Both the position numbers and the translations under genes were made by a program. A stretch of DNA of 32,514 nucleotides from an uncultured Fibrobacter sp. GTDB lineage: Bacteria > Fibrobacterota > Fibrobacteria > Fibrobacterales > Fibrobacteraceae. Location: contig CAMJNF010000010.1 of the NCBI GenBank assembly GCA_946407235.1, positions 1 to 32,514 of the forward strand, given 5' to 3'. The notes under the pieces were generated by a model. That model made no database searches. It saw only the letters and a list, made by a program, of their open reading frames with translations, and was not told the origin of the DNA. Positions 1-8,295 of this stretch are shown here, piece by piece (the first letter of the stretch is position 1; the number at the start of each line of letters is the position of its first letter).

Positions 1-423
1 GAAATCGGCTCCATGAAAGAAAAGGAAGAACTTTCGGCTTACGAGGTGCTTGGGCTCGACCCGTACCGCTACTTGGCAATGCCGAGGTATTTTGCATTTT
101 TGACGATGATCCCGTGCCTTACCGCCATCTCGAATGCGCTTGCGTTGATTGGTGGTTGGATTGTTTGTGTACTTGCTCTTGATATCACGACCTACACCTA
201 TTCAACCGGTATGCAGTACCTGTTCGAAAACTTGGACTTGTGGGCGGGGATTATCAAGTCGATCGTGTTTGGTACAATCATCTTTGTATTGGCTTACTAT
301 CACGGAACGCACTCCAAGCCGGGTGCGCACGGCGTGGGTCTTGCAACGATGAGTGTTGTGGTTTCTAGTTGTCTTATGATTTTGGTTTCTGACTTTATTC
401 TTGACGCGTTCATGTTCTTCTAG
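1..423 (+). CDS. mlaE: MlaE-family lipid ABC transporter permease, C-terminal part (5' end outside window)
   Basis: This is the C-terminal portion of an inner-membrane permease of the MlaE family, which works with an MlaF-type ATPase to move phospholipids between inner and outer membrane. The frame is open from base 1, reading EIGSMKEKEELSAYEVLGLDP, and continues with a LAMPR segment; this is the cytoplasmic coupling region typical of MlaE. Three hydrophobic segments follow (roughly the AFLTMIPCLTAISNALAL, IIKSIVFGTIIFVLAY and VVVSSCLMILVSDF stretches) before the stop at 421-423. The ATG at 13 is internal, not the start. The stop lies 13 bases before the ATPase gene, so the two are co-transcribed. 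No MCE-domain (MlaD) gene follows the ATPase here. The family call is firm; the transported lipid is inferred from the family. Confidence 0.88.
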   Translation, partial: EIGSMKEKEELSAYEVLGLDPYRYLAMPRYFAFLTMIPCLTAISNALALIGGWIVCVLALDITTYTYSTGMQYLFENLDLWAGIIKSIVFGTIIFVLAYYHGTHSKPGAHGVGLATMSVVVSSCLMILVSDFILDAFMFF

Positions 424-436
424 TTGAGGTGGGTTT

Positions 437-1231
437 ATGCCGAATGTAAAAATCGATCCGAACGACATTGCGATTCGACTCAAGGGATTAAAAAAGTCCT
501 TTGGCCCTCAAACGGTTCTTGAAGACGTGAACCTCGATATTCGCCGTGGCGAAACGATGGTGATTATCGGAAAGTCCGGTGGTGGCAAGTCCGTTATCTT
601 GAAGCACATGATTGGACTTTTGCAGCCGGATGGCGGCGAAGTGACTGTCGATGGCGTGACAATCAGTACGCCCAAATTCTTTGATACGCGTACCATCCGT
701 CGCAAGATGGGTATGTTGTTTCAAATGGGCGCCTTGTTCGATTCCATGGACACGGGTGAAAATATTGCATTTGCATTGCGTGAGCATCACCCGGAAATGT
801 CTGAGGCTGAAATCCAGAACGTCGTTACAGAAAAACTCCAGATGATCAACCTTGTGCCTTCGTTCCGTACAAAGATGCCGTCTGAACTTTCGGGCGGTAT
901 GCGTAAGCGTGTGGCGCTTGCTCGTGCCATTGCGCTTAATCCAGAAATTCTTTTGTACGATGAACCGACGACGGGTCTTGACCCGATTACGAGTGACGTG
1001 ATTAATGATCTTATTCTTGACATGCAGAGCAAGCTCGGTGTAACCTCAGTCGTGGTGACGCATGACATGGTTAGCGCTTTCAAGGTGGCGGACCGTATAG
1101 CGATGCTTTTGAATGGCCGAATCATCGAAGTGGGGACCGTCGATGAAATCAAGAATACGAGCAATCCGTATGTGCATCAATTTATTACAGGACAACGTAA
1201 AATTTCGGTGGATGGTGAAAATCAGGAATAA
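437..1231 (+). CDS. mlaF: MlaF-type ABC transporter ATP-binding protein
   Basis: This 264-residue protein is the cytoplasmic ATPase that powers an MlaE-type lipid transporter. Visible motifs are Walker A GKSGGGKS at residues 45-52, the signature LSGGMRKR at 151-158, Walker B ILLYDE at 171-176 followed by PTTGLDP, and a switch histidine in VVTHDM. The residues MRKR after LSGG are typical of the MlaF/Ttg2A branch. Length is normal for the family. The start ATG at 437 is preceded by a purine-rich GAGGTGGG ribosome-binding site 13 bases after the permease stop. The gene downstream, 20 bases away, is a lipoprotein rather than the usual MCE substrate-binding protein. Confidence 0.93.
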   Translation: MPNVKIDPNDIAIRLKGLKKSFGPQTVLEDVNLDIRRGETMVIIGKSGGGKSVILKHMIGLLQPDGGEVTVDGVTISTPKFFDTRTIRRKMGMLFQMGALFDSMDTGENIAFALREHHPEMSEAEIQNVVTEKLQMINLVPSFRTKMPSELSGGMRKRVALARAIALNPEILLYDEPTTGLDPITSDVINDLILDMQSKLGVTSVVVTHDMVSAFKVADRIAMLLNGRIIEVGTVDEIKNTSNPYVHQFITGQRKISVDGENQE

Positions 1232-1251
1232 TTTTTTAAAGAGAGTTGTTT

Positions 1252-2442
1252 ATGGATAGGAAGAAGAAATTAATAACTTTATTTTTAACGTCCGCTATGG
1301 CGGTTCTTTGGGCGTGCGGCGAAGGCGATATTTCCGCCGTGACCGACAAAGACGAAGTGAATGCAAAGAAAATCGCTGATATGAGCGATAGTGATTTCTT
1401 GGCCTATTACGAGGCCTATTGCAAAAAGCAGAAGGACTGCAAAATTGAATATAATAGCAGCAGTTCTGTTGCCAAGAGCAGTTCTTCGAAAGCCAAGTCC
1501 AGCAGTTCTGTTAAATCCTCCAGTTCTGGAAAAGGTCCTGGCAGTTCTGCAACGTCTTCGGCTTCAGGAAAGGGTTCCAGCAGCTCTACGAAGACTTCCA
1601 GCTCATCGAAGGGGAAAGGTTCTTCGAGCAGTACTGCTCCGGTGATACCTGTTTCGGGCAAATGCAATTTGATCAAGCCTGATGTTGTTCATGTGGGCGA
1701 CGATGTGATTTGGACTTACCTGCCGGATGAAAATTCAATTGAATCTGCTTCGTACGAATGGGAAGTGAATGCCGAAGTCGGAAAGAGCATTATTAGTGGT
1801 GATCTCACGGGAACAGGTTTGCCTCAAATTGTCGTGAAATTCACGAAGACCGGCACAAAATATGGCCCGACGCTTACTTTTGCAGGCAAGGAATTTGACT
1901 GTGAAAATTTAAAGGTTGTCGAAGCCGATACTAAAGTGAGCTCTTCGTCTGTTGTTGCGTCTTCGTCTTCCAAGGTTGAAGAATCCTCGTCCTCGGTTCC
2001 GCCGTCTTCTTCAAGTGTGGCACCTGTGGGACACTGCGAGGCTAGCAAACATGAAATTGAAGTTGGTGAACCTGTCGATGTCTATATTGCTGATCCGGAT
2101 GGAAATGTAGTGACAGGCAAATATAACTGGAGAGATCTGGGGACTGGCGCTGAATTGAAGAATGGCGTGCGGAAGAGTGATGATGGTTCCACAAAGATTA
2201 CCATAGTGTATTCTATACCGGGTGAAAAGGAACTTCAAGGTCAATTCCCGATTAAGCAGAAATCGCTCATGTGTGATAAGGTCGAAGGCGAGCCGTTCCT
2301 GTACGTTAAAGATAAACCGGGAAGCTCCTCGTCCTCTTCTGAAGAGATTGAAGAAAGTTCTTCTTCGACTGCGGCACCGAAATCAAGCTCTTCTAAGACC
2401 GTTGATCCGTGTGAAGTGGACCCTGAAGGATGCGTTGTCTAA
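1252..2442 (+). CDS. Ser-rich secreted lipoprotein, unknown function
   Basis: This is a 396-residue putative surface lipoprotein that I do not recognise. The N-terminus is MDRKKK, then a hydrophobic stretch ending LWAC, so Cys 22 is the likely lipidated residue. A TTG six bases upstream could extend it by two residues, but the ATG at 1252 has better spacing from the AAAGAGAG element. Long linkers of SSSS blocks separated by K/G/A occupy about residues 65-130, and shorter ones appear near 225-255 and the C-terminus. Between the linkers are two beta-rich domains (about 135-222 and 258-350), each beginning with a Cys and containing a second Cys, resembling PKD/Ig-like folds. It ends in an acidic PCEVDPEGC tail. 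It lies 20 bases after mlaF and is followed by a strong terminator, so it is probably the last gene of the mla transcript. Confidence 0.8.
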   Translation: MDRKKKLITLFLTSAMAVLWACGEGDISAVTDKDEVNAKKIADMSDSDFLAYYEAYCKKQKDCKIEYNSSSSVAKSSSSKAKSSSSVKSSSSGKGPGSSATSSASGKGSSSSTKTSSSSKGKGSSSSTAPVIPVSGKCNLIKPDVVHVGDDVIWTYLPDENSIESASYEWEVNAEVGKSIISGDLTGTGLPQIVVKFTKTGTKYGPTLTFAGKEFDCENLKVVEADTKVSSSSVVASSSSKVEESSSSVPPSSSSVAPVGHCEASKHEIEVGEPVDVYIADPDGNVVTGKYNWRDLGTGAELKNGVRKSDDGSTKITIVYSIPGEKELQGQFPIKQKSLMCDKVEGEPFLYVKDKPGSSSSSSEEIEESSSSTAAPKSSSSKTVDPCEVDPEGCVV

Positions 2443-2482
2443 CGGCAATAATCTGATAGAATTGGTCGACTAAAATTTATGA

Positions 2483-2516
2483 AACGTTCCGGAATCGAAA
2501 CCGGGACGTTTTTTTT
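2483..2516 (+). terminator. Rho-independent terminator after first Ser-rich lipoprotein gene
   Basis: A 10-bp stem (2483-2492 with 2501-2510, containing one G-U pair) and an 8-base loop are followed by a run of eight T. It lies 40 bases after the stop at 2442 and ends the mlaEF-lipoprotein transcript. Confidence 0.9.
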
Positions 2517-2539
2517 ACAATATTAGTGAAAAAAAATCC

Positions 2540-2570
2540 TTACGTTCGTTGCGTTTTGAAAACGTTTAAT
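2540..2570 (+). promoter_or_regulatory. Putative promoter of second lipoprotein gene
   Basis: TTACGT at 2540-2545 and TTTAAT at 2565-2570 are separated by 19 bases, and the sequence continues ATTTATTTTT. The same arrangement (TTACAG, 19 bases, TATAAT, then TTATTTTT) occurs upstream of the paralogous gene at 4013. The shared layout is the main support; the spacing is longer than the usual 17. Confidence 0.4.
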
Positions 2571-2595
2571 TTATTTTTAAACCGAGGGATTTTTT

Positions 2596-3834
2596 ATGAA
2601 AAAAAAATATGGATTGGTGGTGTTAGGGGTTGCTACAGGCTTTTGGGCTTGTGGTAGCGGTGATATAATAAAGCCGGATCAGTACGATGAATTGATGGCT
2701 TCTCAGGATGAAGATGATTCCACTGCTATAGGTGGTGTTATCGATATCCTGAGTCCTGTAAAATGTCCGGAATGCTTTGCTGGGCAAGAGTTTTCCAGCT
2801 CTTCTGTGGCGCCGCCACCTCCGCCCCTTTCTTCTAGTTCTGTTTACCAACCGCCTCAAGAACGGTCTTCTTCCTCGGCTCGTAGGGTCAGGTCTTCTTC
2901 GTCGGTGCAGTCGAGTTCTTCTTATTCTCCGTACTATCCTCGATCTTCGTCGCATGGTGGCTTTAGGCGTTCTTCAAGTAGCTCGGCAACGACTCCTGGT
3001 GACGGTGTCGTCGGAACTTGCGCTCCAAATAAAGCGATTGTCGAGAAGGATGAAGACGTCGTGTGGAAATTTACTCGTGATCCGGCCGTGGATCCTCAGT
3101 CGTTGATGAGTGCAACTTTCACCTGGTCTATGCCTGATGCATCGCGTCCGACGGCTACGGCTACGGGTGCTAATGGCATTTCTCAAAAGGTGCAATACGC
3201 AACTTCGGGTGTTCATGAAGCTACTGTAGTGGTTTCCATGGGGGCCGCTTCTTATACGGTTCAATGTACTCCGGTACAGCAGAATGGTGAAGTAATCAAG
3301 AATTGCAAGTGCTCGACTGCAGCGACTTCCGTAGACTATACTGCAACTCCGGATATTTCTTGGACTGTGGGTGGTTGTACTTCTGCCGCTGGCCCGAACT
3401 TCTCTTATGTATGGGATGGCACTCCAGGTGGCGCAACTTACACAAAGACGTTTGTAGCTGCTACGGCATCTTATGCGCCGACGCTCAAAGTGGCTAATAC
3501 TGACAATACGGTTATAGAAGTGACTTGCCCGGCAGTCAAGGTGACTAAAGGCCCGGAATACACGTTTACAGCTAAAGATAAGCCTATTGCTTTGCCGGCC
3601 GGCGAGTCTAATGTTGTCTTTGACTTGCCTGCGTCATGGCATGGTGGGACTACTACTGGTACTTGTACACTTAGATGTGGTGAGGCGGATGGTCCGGTCA
3701 CGATTACTGTTGGAAGAAATTCTTCCAAACCGGATAATTCGGCAACGTTGTCATTGCCTGTTTCTCAGACAATCAACAAAACCTCTCTCGTTATTAAACT
3801 TGATAAGGCCGCAAAGTGTCAAGTTGGTTATTAA
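2596..3834 (+). CDS. Ser-rich PKD-like lipoprotein, paralog A of a tandem pair
   Basis: This is a 412-residue predicted lipoprotein of unknown function. The signal peptide ends GFWAC, with Cys 19 as the lipidation site, followed by GSGDIIKPD. A CPECFAGQ motif (CxxC) near residues 56-63 precedes a Ser/Pro-rich linker up to about residue 135. Two beta-rich, Cys-containing repeats follow: one starts GTCAPNKAIVEKD and contains VVWKFTRDPAVDP, and the next contains CKCSTAATSVDYTATPD and FSYVWDG. These look like PKD/Ig-type folds. The last 85 or so residues, after VTKGPEYTF, form a distinct C-terminal domain. ATG 2596 follows an ACCGAGGG ribosome-binding site. The N-terminal and middle regions are almost the same as in the next gene; the C-terminal domain is not. 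Outer-membrane surface location is inferred. Confidence 0.82.
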   Translation: MKKKYGLVVLGVATGFWACGSGDIIKPDQYDELMASQDEDDSTAIGGVIDILSPVKCPECFAGQEFSSSSVAPPPPPLSSSSVYQPPQERSSSSARRVRSSSSVQSSSSYSPYYPRSSSHGGFRRSSSSSATTPGDGVVGTCAPNKAIVEKDEDVVWKFTRDPAVDPQSLMSATFTWSMPDASRPTATATGANGISQKVQYATSGVHEATVVVSMGAASYTVQCTPVQQNGEVIKNCKCSTAATSVDYTATPDISWTVGGCTSAAGPNFSYVWDGTPGGATYTKTFVAATASYAPTLKVANTDNTVIEVTCPAVKVTKGPEYTFTAKDKPIALPAGESNVVFDLPASWHGGTTTGTCTLRCGEADGPVTITVGRNSSKPDNSATLSLPVSQTINKTSLVIKLDKAAKCQVGY

Positions 3835-3902
3835 CCTTGTAGTATAAGCGACGTAAAAGACCTCTCTCGTGTGAGCTTTTGTATTGTTTTGTTTACAAAA
3901 AT

Positions 3903-3932
3903 GTCCTGTAACTTAGTTCAGGACGTATTTTT
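3903..3932 (+). terminator. Probable terminator after paralog A
   Basis: The hairpin pairs GTCCTG (3903-3908) with CAGGAC (3919-3924), with a further AAC/GTT inner stem after one bulged T and a TTA loop. It is followed by GTATTTTT. It lies 69 bases after the stop codon. Confidence 0.6.
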
Positions 3933-3956
3933 CGTAACTTACACAATAAAAAACAC

Positions 3957-3987
3957 TTACAGAGTTTGCATATTGGCGAGATATAAT
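3957..3987 (+). promoter_or_regulatory. Putative promoter of paralog B
   Basis: TTACAG at 3957-3962 and a perfect TATAAT at 3982-3987 are separated by 19 bases. The -10 context TATAATTTATTTTT resembles the one upstream of paralog A. The start ATG is 25 bases downstream, after TAAGAGG. Confidence 0.45.
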
Positions 3988-4012
3988 TTATTTTTCGTCT
4001 AAGAGGTTTTTT

Positions 4013-5236
4013 ATGAATAAAAAGATTTATGGATTAATGGCTTTGGGTATTGCCACTGGATTTTGGGCTTGTGGTAGTGGTGATATTATTAAGCCCGATA
4101 CGAACGATAACTATATGATGATGGATACGGGCGAAGGTGGTTCCGTCCGTGCCGATATTCTGAATACTGTAAATTGTCCGGAATGTTTTGCGGGACAGGC
4201 TCCATCAAGCTCTTCTGTAGCTCAGCCTCCTCAGCCGCAATCTTCTAGTGCTGTTACGCCGCCGCCGGTGGGTCAGTCTTCTTCGTCTCGTACGGTCAAG
4301 TCTTCTTCGTCTGTTCTTTCGAGTTCTTCTGTTAATCCGTTCCCGCCCCTGGGTTCTTCGTCTTCGGCGAATCCGACATCTTCTTCTGGTGGCACGAATC
4401 CTGGTAAAGGCGTAATTGGAACCTGCGCTCCAACTAAAGCGATTGTCGACAAGGATTCTGCCGTCGTGTGGAAATTTACTCGCGATGCGGCCGTGGATCC
4501 TCAACAGTTGATGGGAGCGACTTTTAACTGGTCTATGCCTGGTGCAACGCCTGCAACGGCTTCGGCTACGGGTGCTAATGGCCTTTCTCAAAAGGTGCAA
4601 TACGCAACTTCTGGTGTCCATACAGCAACTGTTGTCGTTAACATGGGTGCCGCAGCTTATACGGTTGAATGTGATCCGGTTCAGAAGAATGGTGAAGAAA
4701 TCAATGGTTGCAAGTGCTCGACCGAAGCGACTTCTGTAGACTATACAGCAACGCCGACCGCATCCTGGTCTGTGACTGGTTGCACTTCGGGTGCTGGCCC
4801 GACCTTCTCGTATGAATGGGATGGCGCTCCTGGTGAAGCGACTTTCACCAAGACGTTTACAGCTGCTGCTGCATCTTATGCGCCGACGCTTAGAGTTGCC
4901 AATACAGACAATACTGTCATTAATGTGACTTGCCCGGCAATCAAGGTGACTGAAGGTCCGGAATATACGATTAAGGCTAAACAGCAGGATGGTGCTATTC
5001 CGCTTCCTGCTGGTGAAACTTTAGTTCACGTGCAAGTTCCTACAAGTGGTCAAAACTGTGTTATTTTCTGCCAAACGACTTGGAATGCCGAAACTGAAGG
5101 AAAGCTGGACATGGCTGTAGGTGATCAGGAAAAATCCGGCGCATTTAATGTGACCGTAGATTTGCCGATCTCTAGCTGCGATGACGATGATCTCAAGTTT
5201 ACGTTGTCGGCTCCTGCAACTTGCGGTGTGCAGTAA
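4013..5236 (+). CDS. Ser-rich PKD-like lipoprotein, paralog B of a tandem pair
   Basis: This 407-residue predicted lipoprotein is the tandem paralog of the preceding gene. It shares the GFWACGSGDIIKPD signal/lipobox region, the CPECFAGQ CxxC motif, the Ser/Pro linker (about residues 65-130) and both Cys-containing beta domains. Stretches of 25 or more bases are identical between the two genes, for example around the segment encoding QKVQYATSGVH. Homology fades after VTEGPEYTI. The final 85 residues contain NCVIFCQTTWN and an acidic SSCDDDD segment that do not match paralog A beyond a short LPAGE motif. The ribosome-binding site is AAGAGG. A terminator follows directly. Surface exposure and a ligand-binding role for the variable C-terminal domain are inference. 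Confidence 0.82.
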   Translation: MNKKIYGLMALGIATGFWACGSGDIIKPDTNDNYMMMDTGEGGSVRADILNTVNCPECFAGQAPSSSSVAQPPQPQSSSAVTPPPVGQSSSSRTVKSSSSVLSSSSVNPFPPLGSSSSANPTSSSGGTNPGKGVIGTCAPTKAIVDKDSAVVWKFTRDAAVDPQQLMGATFNWSMPGATPATASATGANGLSQKVQYATSGVHTATVVVNMGAAAYTVECDPVQKNGEEINGCKCSTEATSVDYTATPTASWSVTGCTSGAGPTFSYEWDGAPGEATFTKTFTAAAASYAPTLRVANTDNTVINVTCPAIKVTEGPEYTIKAKQQDGAIPLPAGETLVHVQVPTSGQNCVIFCQTTWNAETEGKLDMAVGDQEKSGAFNVTVDLPISSCDDDDLKFTLSAPATCGVQ

Positions 5237-5260
5237 TCGTTTGAGTTAAAAACAAATTTA

Positions 5261-5287
5261 AAAGACCTCCCCAATAGGGAGGTCTTT
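5261..5287. terminator. Bidirectional Rho-independent terminator
   Basis: An 11-bp perfect stem (5261-5271 with 5277-5287) with a five-base loop is flanked by A-rich sequence on one side and T on the other. It lies between convergent genes, the lipoprotein on plus and the symporter on minus, and can serve both. Confidence 0.9.
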
Positions 5288-5334
5288 TTGTATGCTTCGT
5301 GGCAAAGCCACTCAACATGATGTGAATACGGCTT

Positions 5335-6777
5335 TTAATCCCCGACGTGTCCGTTGTGGAGTCTGTCGAGGAAGTCCCTTGTTTCCTTGGCAACGATCCC
5401 GCTTAAGAGAATCAAGGCAATCAAGTTCGGGAAGGCCATGAGGCCGTTGAAAATATCTGCACTTGTCCAAACGGCGCTCACCGTGAGGTAGGGGCCGATG
5501 AAGATGGCTGCGATATAGACCCAGCGGTAGATGAGGGTTGCTTTTGCATTTTTGCCGCCCATCAGGTACTGCAAACATTTTTCGGAGTAGTAGGCCCAAC
5601 CGAGAATCGTCGTGAATGCAAAGAACACAAGTGCGATGGCGAGGAAGAATGGTGCGATGGAGGCGCCTGCCGGAATGATGGAAAGTCCTCTGGAGAATGC
5701 TTCCATGGTGATGTTCACGCCTTCGAGTCCAAGTTTCGGATCCCAGGCTCCGGAGACGACGATGGCAAGACCGGTCATCGTACAAATGATAATTGTGTCA
5801 AAGAAGGTGCCGGTCATGCAAACAAGACCTTGACGAACAGGTTCTTTTGTCTTTGCGGCTGCCGCTGCAATCGGTGCAGAACCGAGGCCTGCTTCGTTAC
5901 TGAAAATACCACGTGCAATGCCTTTTTGCATGGCGATAAAGATTGTACCCACGGCACCGCCTGTGATGGCGCTAGGATTGAATGCCGCCTGCACGATGAT
6001 CTGGATGGCAAGCGGAATCTGGGAAAAGTTCAGGAGCAAGAGGAGTACGCAGGCGAGGATGTAAATGATCGCCATGATGGGAACGATGTATGTCGAAACC
6101 TTGGCGATGCGCTTGAGTCCGCCAATAATGACGGTTGCGGCAAATGCTGTGACTAGGAATCCTGTAATGGCTGTTGTAATGCTCACGGAGTTTCCGCCGA
6201 TATTGATAAATTCACCAGCGTTTGGCGTGAGGCGGGCCATGGCGCTTGTAATGCCGTTGACCTGCGTAATGGTACCGATGCCGAGGAGACCTGCCAAAAC
6301 GCCGAAAATAGCGAACAAGACGGCGAGCCATTTCATGTTCCAACCGAAGCGTTCCTTGATGCCTGTTTCAATGTAATAGAACGGTCCGCCAAGAACCTTA
6401 CCGTCTTTGCCGACGGTGCGGTACTTGACCGCAAGCACGCCTTCGGCGTATTTTGTTGCCATGCCGAGGAATGCGGCAACTTCCATCCAGAAGAGTGCGC
6501 CCGGGCCGCCAGTACCGATAGCGGTTGCGACACCGACGATGTTTCCGGTACCAATCGTTGCTGCAAGTGCTGTGCAAAGGGCGCCAAAGCTCGAAACTTC
6601 GCCTTCGCCACCCTTTTCGTTATGCAGCATGAAGCGGAGTGCATTGGGCAGGTTAATGACTTGCAAGCATCCGAGACGAATTGTGAGGAGGAAGCCTACG
6701 AAGAGAATGATGACAATGAGGGGAACGCCCCAGACGTACCCATCGATAGCATCGAGAATGGAATTGAGAGTTTCCAT
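5335..6777 (-). CDS. Sodium:alanine/glycine symporter, AGCS family
   Basis: This 480-residue integral membrane protein belongs to the alanine-or-glycine:cation symporter family, which imports small neutral amino acids with sodium. About ten hydrophobic segments are visible. Family features include the early GFLLTIRLGCLQV segment, SFGALCTALAATIGTGNIVGVATAI (the conserved substrate/Na+ region), GPFYYIETGI, and GIARGIFSNEAGLGSAP. Length is normal for the family. The start ATG (6775-6777) is preceded on the minus strand by AAGGA with seven bases of spacing. It lies 43 bases downstream of fabV on the same strand with no visible terminator between, so the two may be co-transcribed. The exact substrate cannot be read from sequence. 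Confidence 0.93.
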   Translation of the reverse strand: METLNSILDAIDGYVWGVPLIVIILFVGFLLTIRLGCLQVINLPNALRFMLHNEKGGEGEVSSFGALCTALAATIGTGNIVGVATAIGTGGPGALFWMEVAAFLGMATKYAEGVLAVKYRTVGKDGKVLGGPFYYIETGIKERFGWNMKWLAVLFAIFGVLAGLLGIGTITQVNGITSAMARLTPNAGEFINIGGNSVSITTAITGFLVTAFAATVIIGGLKRIAKVSTYIVPIMAIIYILACVLLLLLNFSQIPLAIQIIVQAAFNPSAITGGAVGTIFIAMQKGIARGIFSNEAGLGSAPIAAAAAKTKEPVRQGLVCMTGTFFDTIIICTMTGLAIVVSGAWDPKLGLEGVNITMEAFSRGLSIIPAGASIAPFFLAIALVFFAFTTILGWAYYSEKCLQYLMGGKNAKATLIYRWVYIAAIFIGPYLTVSAVWTSADIFNGLMAFPNLIALILLSGIVAKETRDFLDRLHNGHVGD

Positions 6778-6820
6778 AAGTAATCCTTGATGTTAAGGGG
6801 TTTTACATCAAAGTTAGAAA

Positions 6821-8047
6821 CTATATGCTTGTCAGTGTGGCGACATTTTGAGTGTAATCCACGCCTTCGATGTCAAAACCGTTTGTGGCGAGGAAATCGT
6901 GGCGGTAGCCTTCGAGGTCGCCCATTTCGGCAAGGTTCTCTTGCGTGACGGTTGCCATGCGCTTGTCCACTTCTTCTTGAACTTTTGGATCCAATTCGTA
7001 ATCGTCAATGCGGATAAGGTGATTTTCGTCCGTCGGGACGCTGGCATCCGTATAAAGTCTTTCGGTCAAGAGGCGTTCCATTTGCTCGATGCAGCCTTCG
7101 TGATTTCCCATTTCCTTCATGACCTTGAAAAGCACTGAAATGTACATCGGGATGATGGGAATGACAGCGCTGGAGCGTGTAACGAGCCCTTTATTTACCG
7201 ATACATAGGCTTCGCCGTGCAATTCGTTTTGCAGTTCTTTGTTGAGTTCGAGCGCTGTTGCTTCGAGGTGCTTCTTGGCGCCGCCGATTGTACCATCGCG
7301 GTAAATGGCGTGGGAAAGCTTGGGGCCGATGTAGGAATAAGCGACTGTCTTTACGCCTTCGGCGAGAACGCCTGCTGTTTTGAGCTGTCGGACCCAGAGC
7401 GCCCAGTCTTCGCCTCCCATCACTTTTACTGTGTTTGCTGCTTCTTCTGCGGTGGCGGGTTCTGCGCTGATAGTGCTTATTTTGCCTGTAAGGCAATCGA
7501 TGGTGGCGCCTGAGAATACTTTGCCGATCGGCTTTAGCACGCTGCGGTAGATTGTTCCGTTGTCCGGATCGACGCGAACGGAACTTGCGACACTGTAAAC
7601 GAGAAGGTCTACTTTACGGCCCATCTTTTTGAGCGTGTCGATAACGTTTTTGCGCATTTCGTGCGAAAATGCGTCTCCGTTGAATGTCACGGCTTCGAGT
7701 CCCGCCTCTTTTGCGAATTTGTCGAAAGCCATGTTGTTGTACCAGCCCGGCGTGCCTGTCTTTTCGCGGGAACCATCGTTCCCGTCGGAGCCTTCTTTCT
7801 CAAAGGATACACCAATTGTTGTTGCTTTGTAGCCAAATGCTGCGGTGATGCGGCTTGCGAGTCCGTAGCCAGTCGAGCATCCAAGAACAAGTACTGTCTT
7901 TGGGGCGTTCTTGGGTACGTTGTTGAAAATGCCGCGTTCCGTAAATTTCTTTTCGATGAAATTAATTTGATGTTTTACATCGGCTGCGCAGCCCTTTGGG
8001 TGGGCGTTGATGCACATGTTGCTGCGAATCATTGGTGTAATGACCAT
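6821..8047 (-). CDS. fabV: FabV-type NADH-dependent trans-2-enoyl-ACP/CoA reductase
   Basis: This 408-residue protein carries out the last reduction of the fatty-acid elongation cycle (enoyl-ACP to acyl-ACP); close relatives act on crotonyl-CoA. Recognisable features are the N-terminal IRSNMCINAHPKGC segment, the nucleotide-binding GCSTGYGLASRITAAFG at residues 56-72, WYNNMAFD, and the catalytic Tyr-x8-Lys motif, Tyr 249 and Lys 258, within YSYIGPKLSHAIY...GGAKKH. Length is typical for FabV. The start ATG (8045-8047) has GGAG upstream on the minus strand. It is divergent from gltX across 248 bases. The choice between FabV (ACP) and Ter (CoA) activity is not settled by sequence alone. Confidence 0.93.
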   Translation of the reverse strand: MVITPMIRSNMCINAHPKGCAADVKHQINFIEKKFTERGIFNNVPKNAPKTVLVLGCSTGYGLASRITAAFGYKATTIGVSFEKEGSDGNDGSREKTGTPGWYNNMAFDKFAKEAGLEAVTFNGDAFSHEMRKNVIDTLKKMGRKVDLLVYSVASSVRVDPDNGTIYRSVLKPIGKVFSGATIDCLTGKISTISAEPATAEEAANTVKVMGGEDWALWVRQLKTAGVLAEGVKTVAYSYIGPKLSHAIYRDGTIGGAKKHLEATALELNKELQNELHGEAYVSVNKGLVTRSSAVIPIIPMYISVLFKVMKEMGNHEGCIEQMERLLTERLYTDASVPTDENHLIRIDDYELDPKVQEEVDKRMATVTQENLAEMGDLEGYRHDFLATNGFDIEGVDYTQNVATLTSI

Positions 8048-8295
8048 TTGGACTCCATAGAATTTATTGCGCTCGCAAGTTAGAAATTAAAAAAGCGTGG
8101 CCTTGGCTTGCATTTTTAAAAGCGGTATCGTTAAAGTAATTCGTAATATAAATGCAATAGTTTTGAAAGTTTGTAAGAATTGTTTACGTGAAAGTATTCC
8201 AATATGTAGTTAGAAACAAGGACTTAATTCGATTATATGCAATTGATTTTGCTAATTTTTGTCACAAAAATAAATATGGATTTAAAGAGGAATCT

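Noticed and set aside
8256..8270. TTTTTG-TCA-CAAAAA inverted repeat upstream of gltX
   Set aside because: Low-complexity A/T arms in an AT-rich spacer; it could be chance and no clear promoter elements are in register with it.
8188..8295. Possible 36-residue N-terminal extension of gltX from a GTG at 8188
   Set aside because: The stretch is AT-rich, has no resemblance to GluRS, and the ATG at 8296 has a good ribosome-binding site and the family N-terminus.
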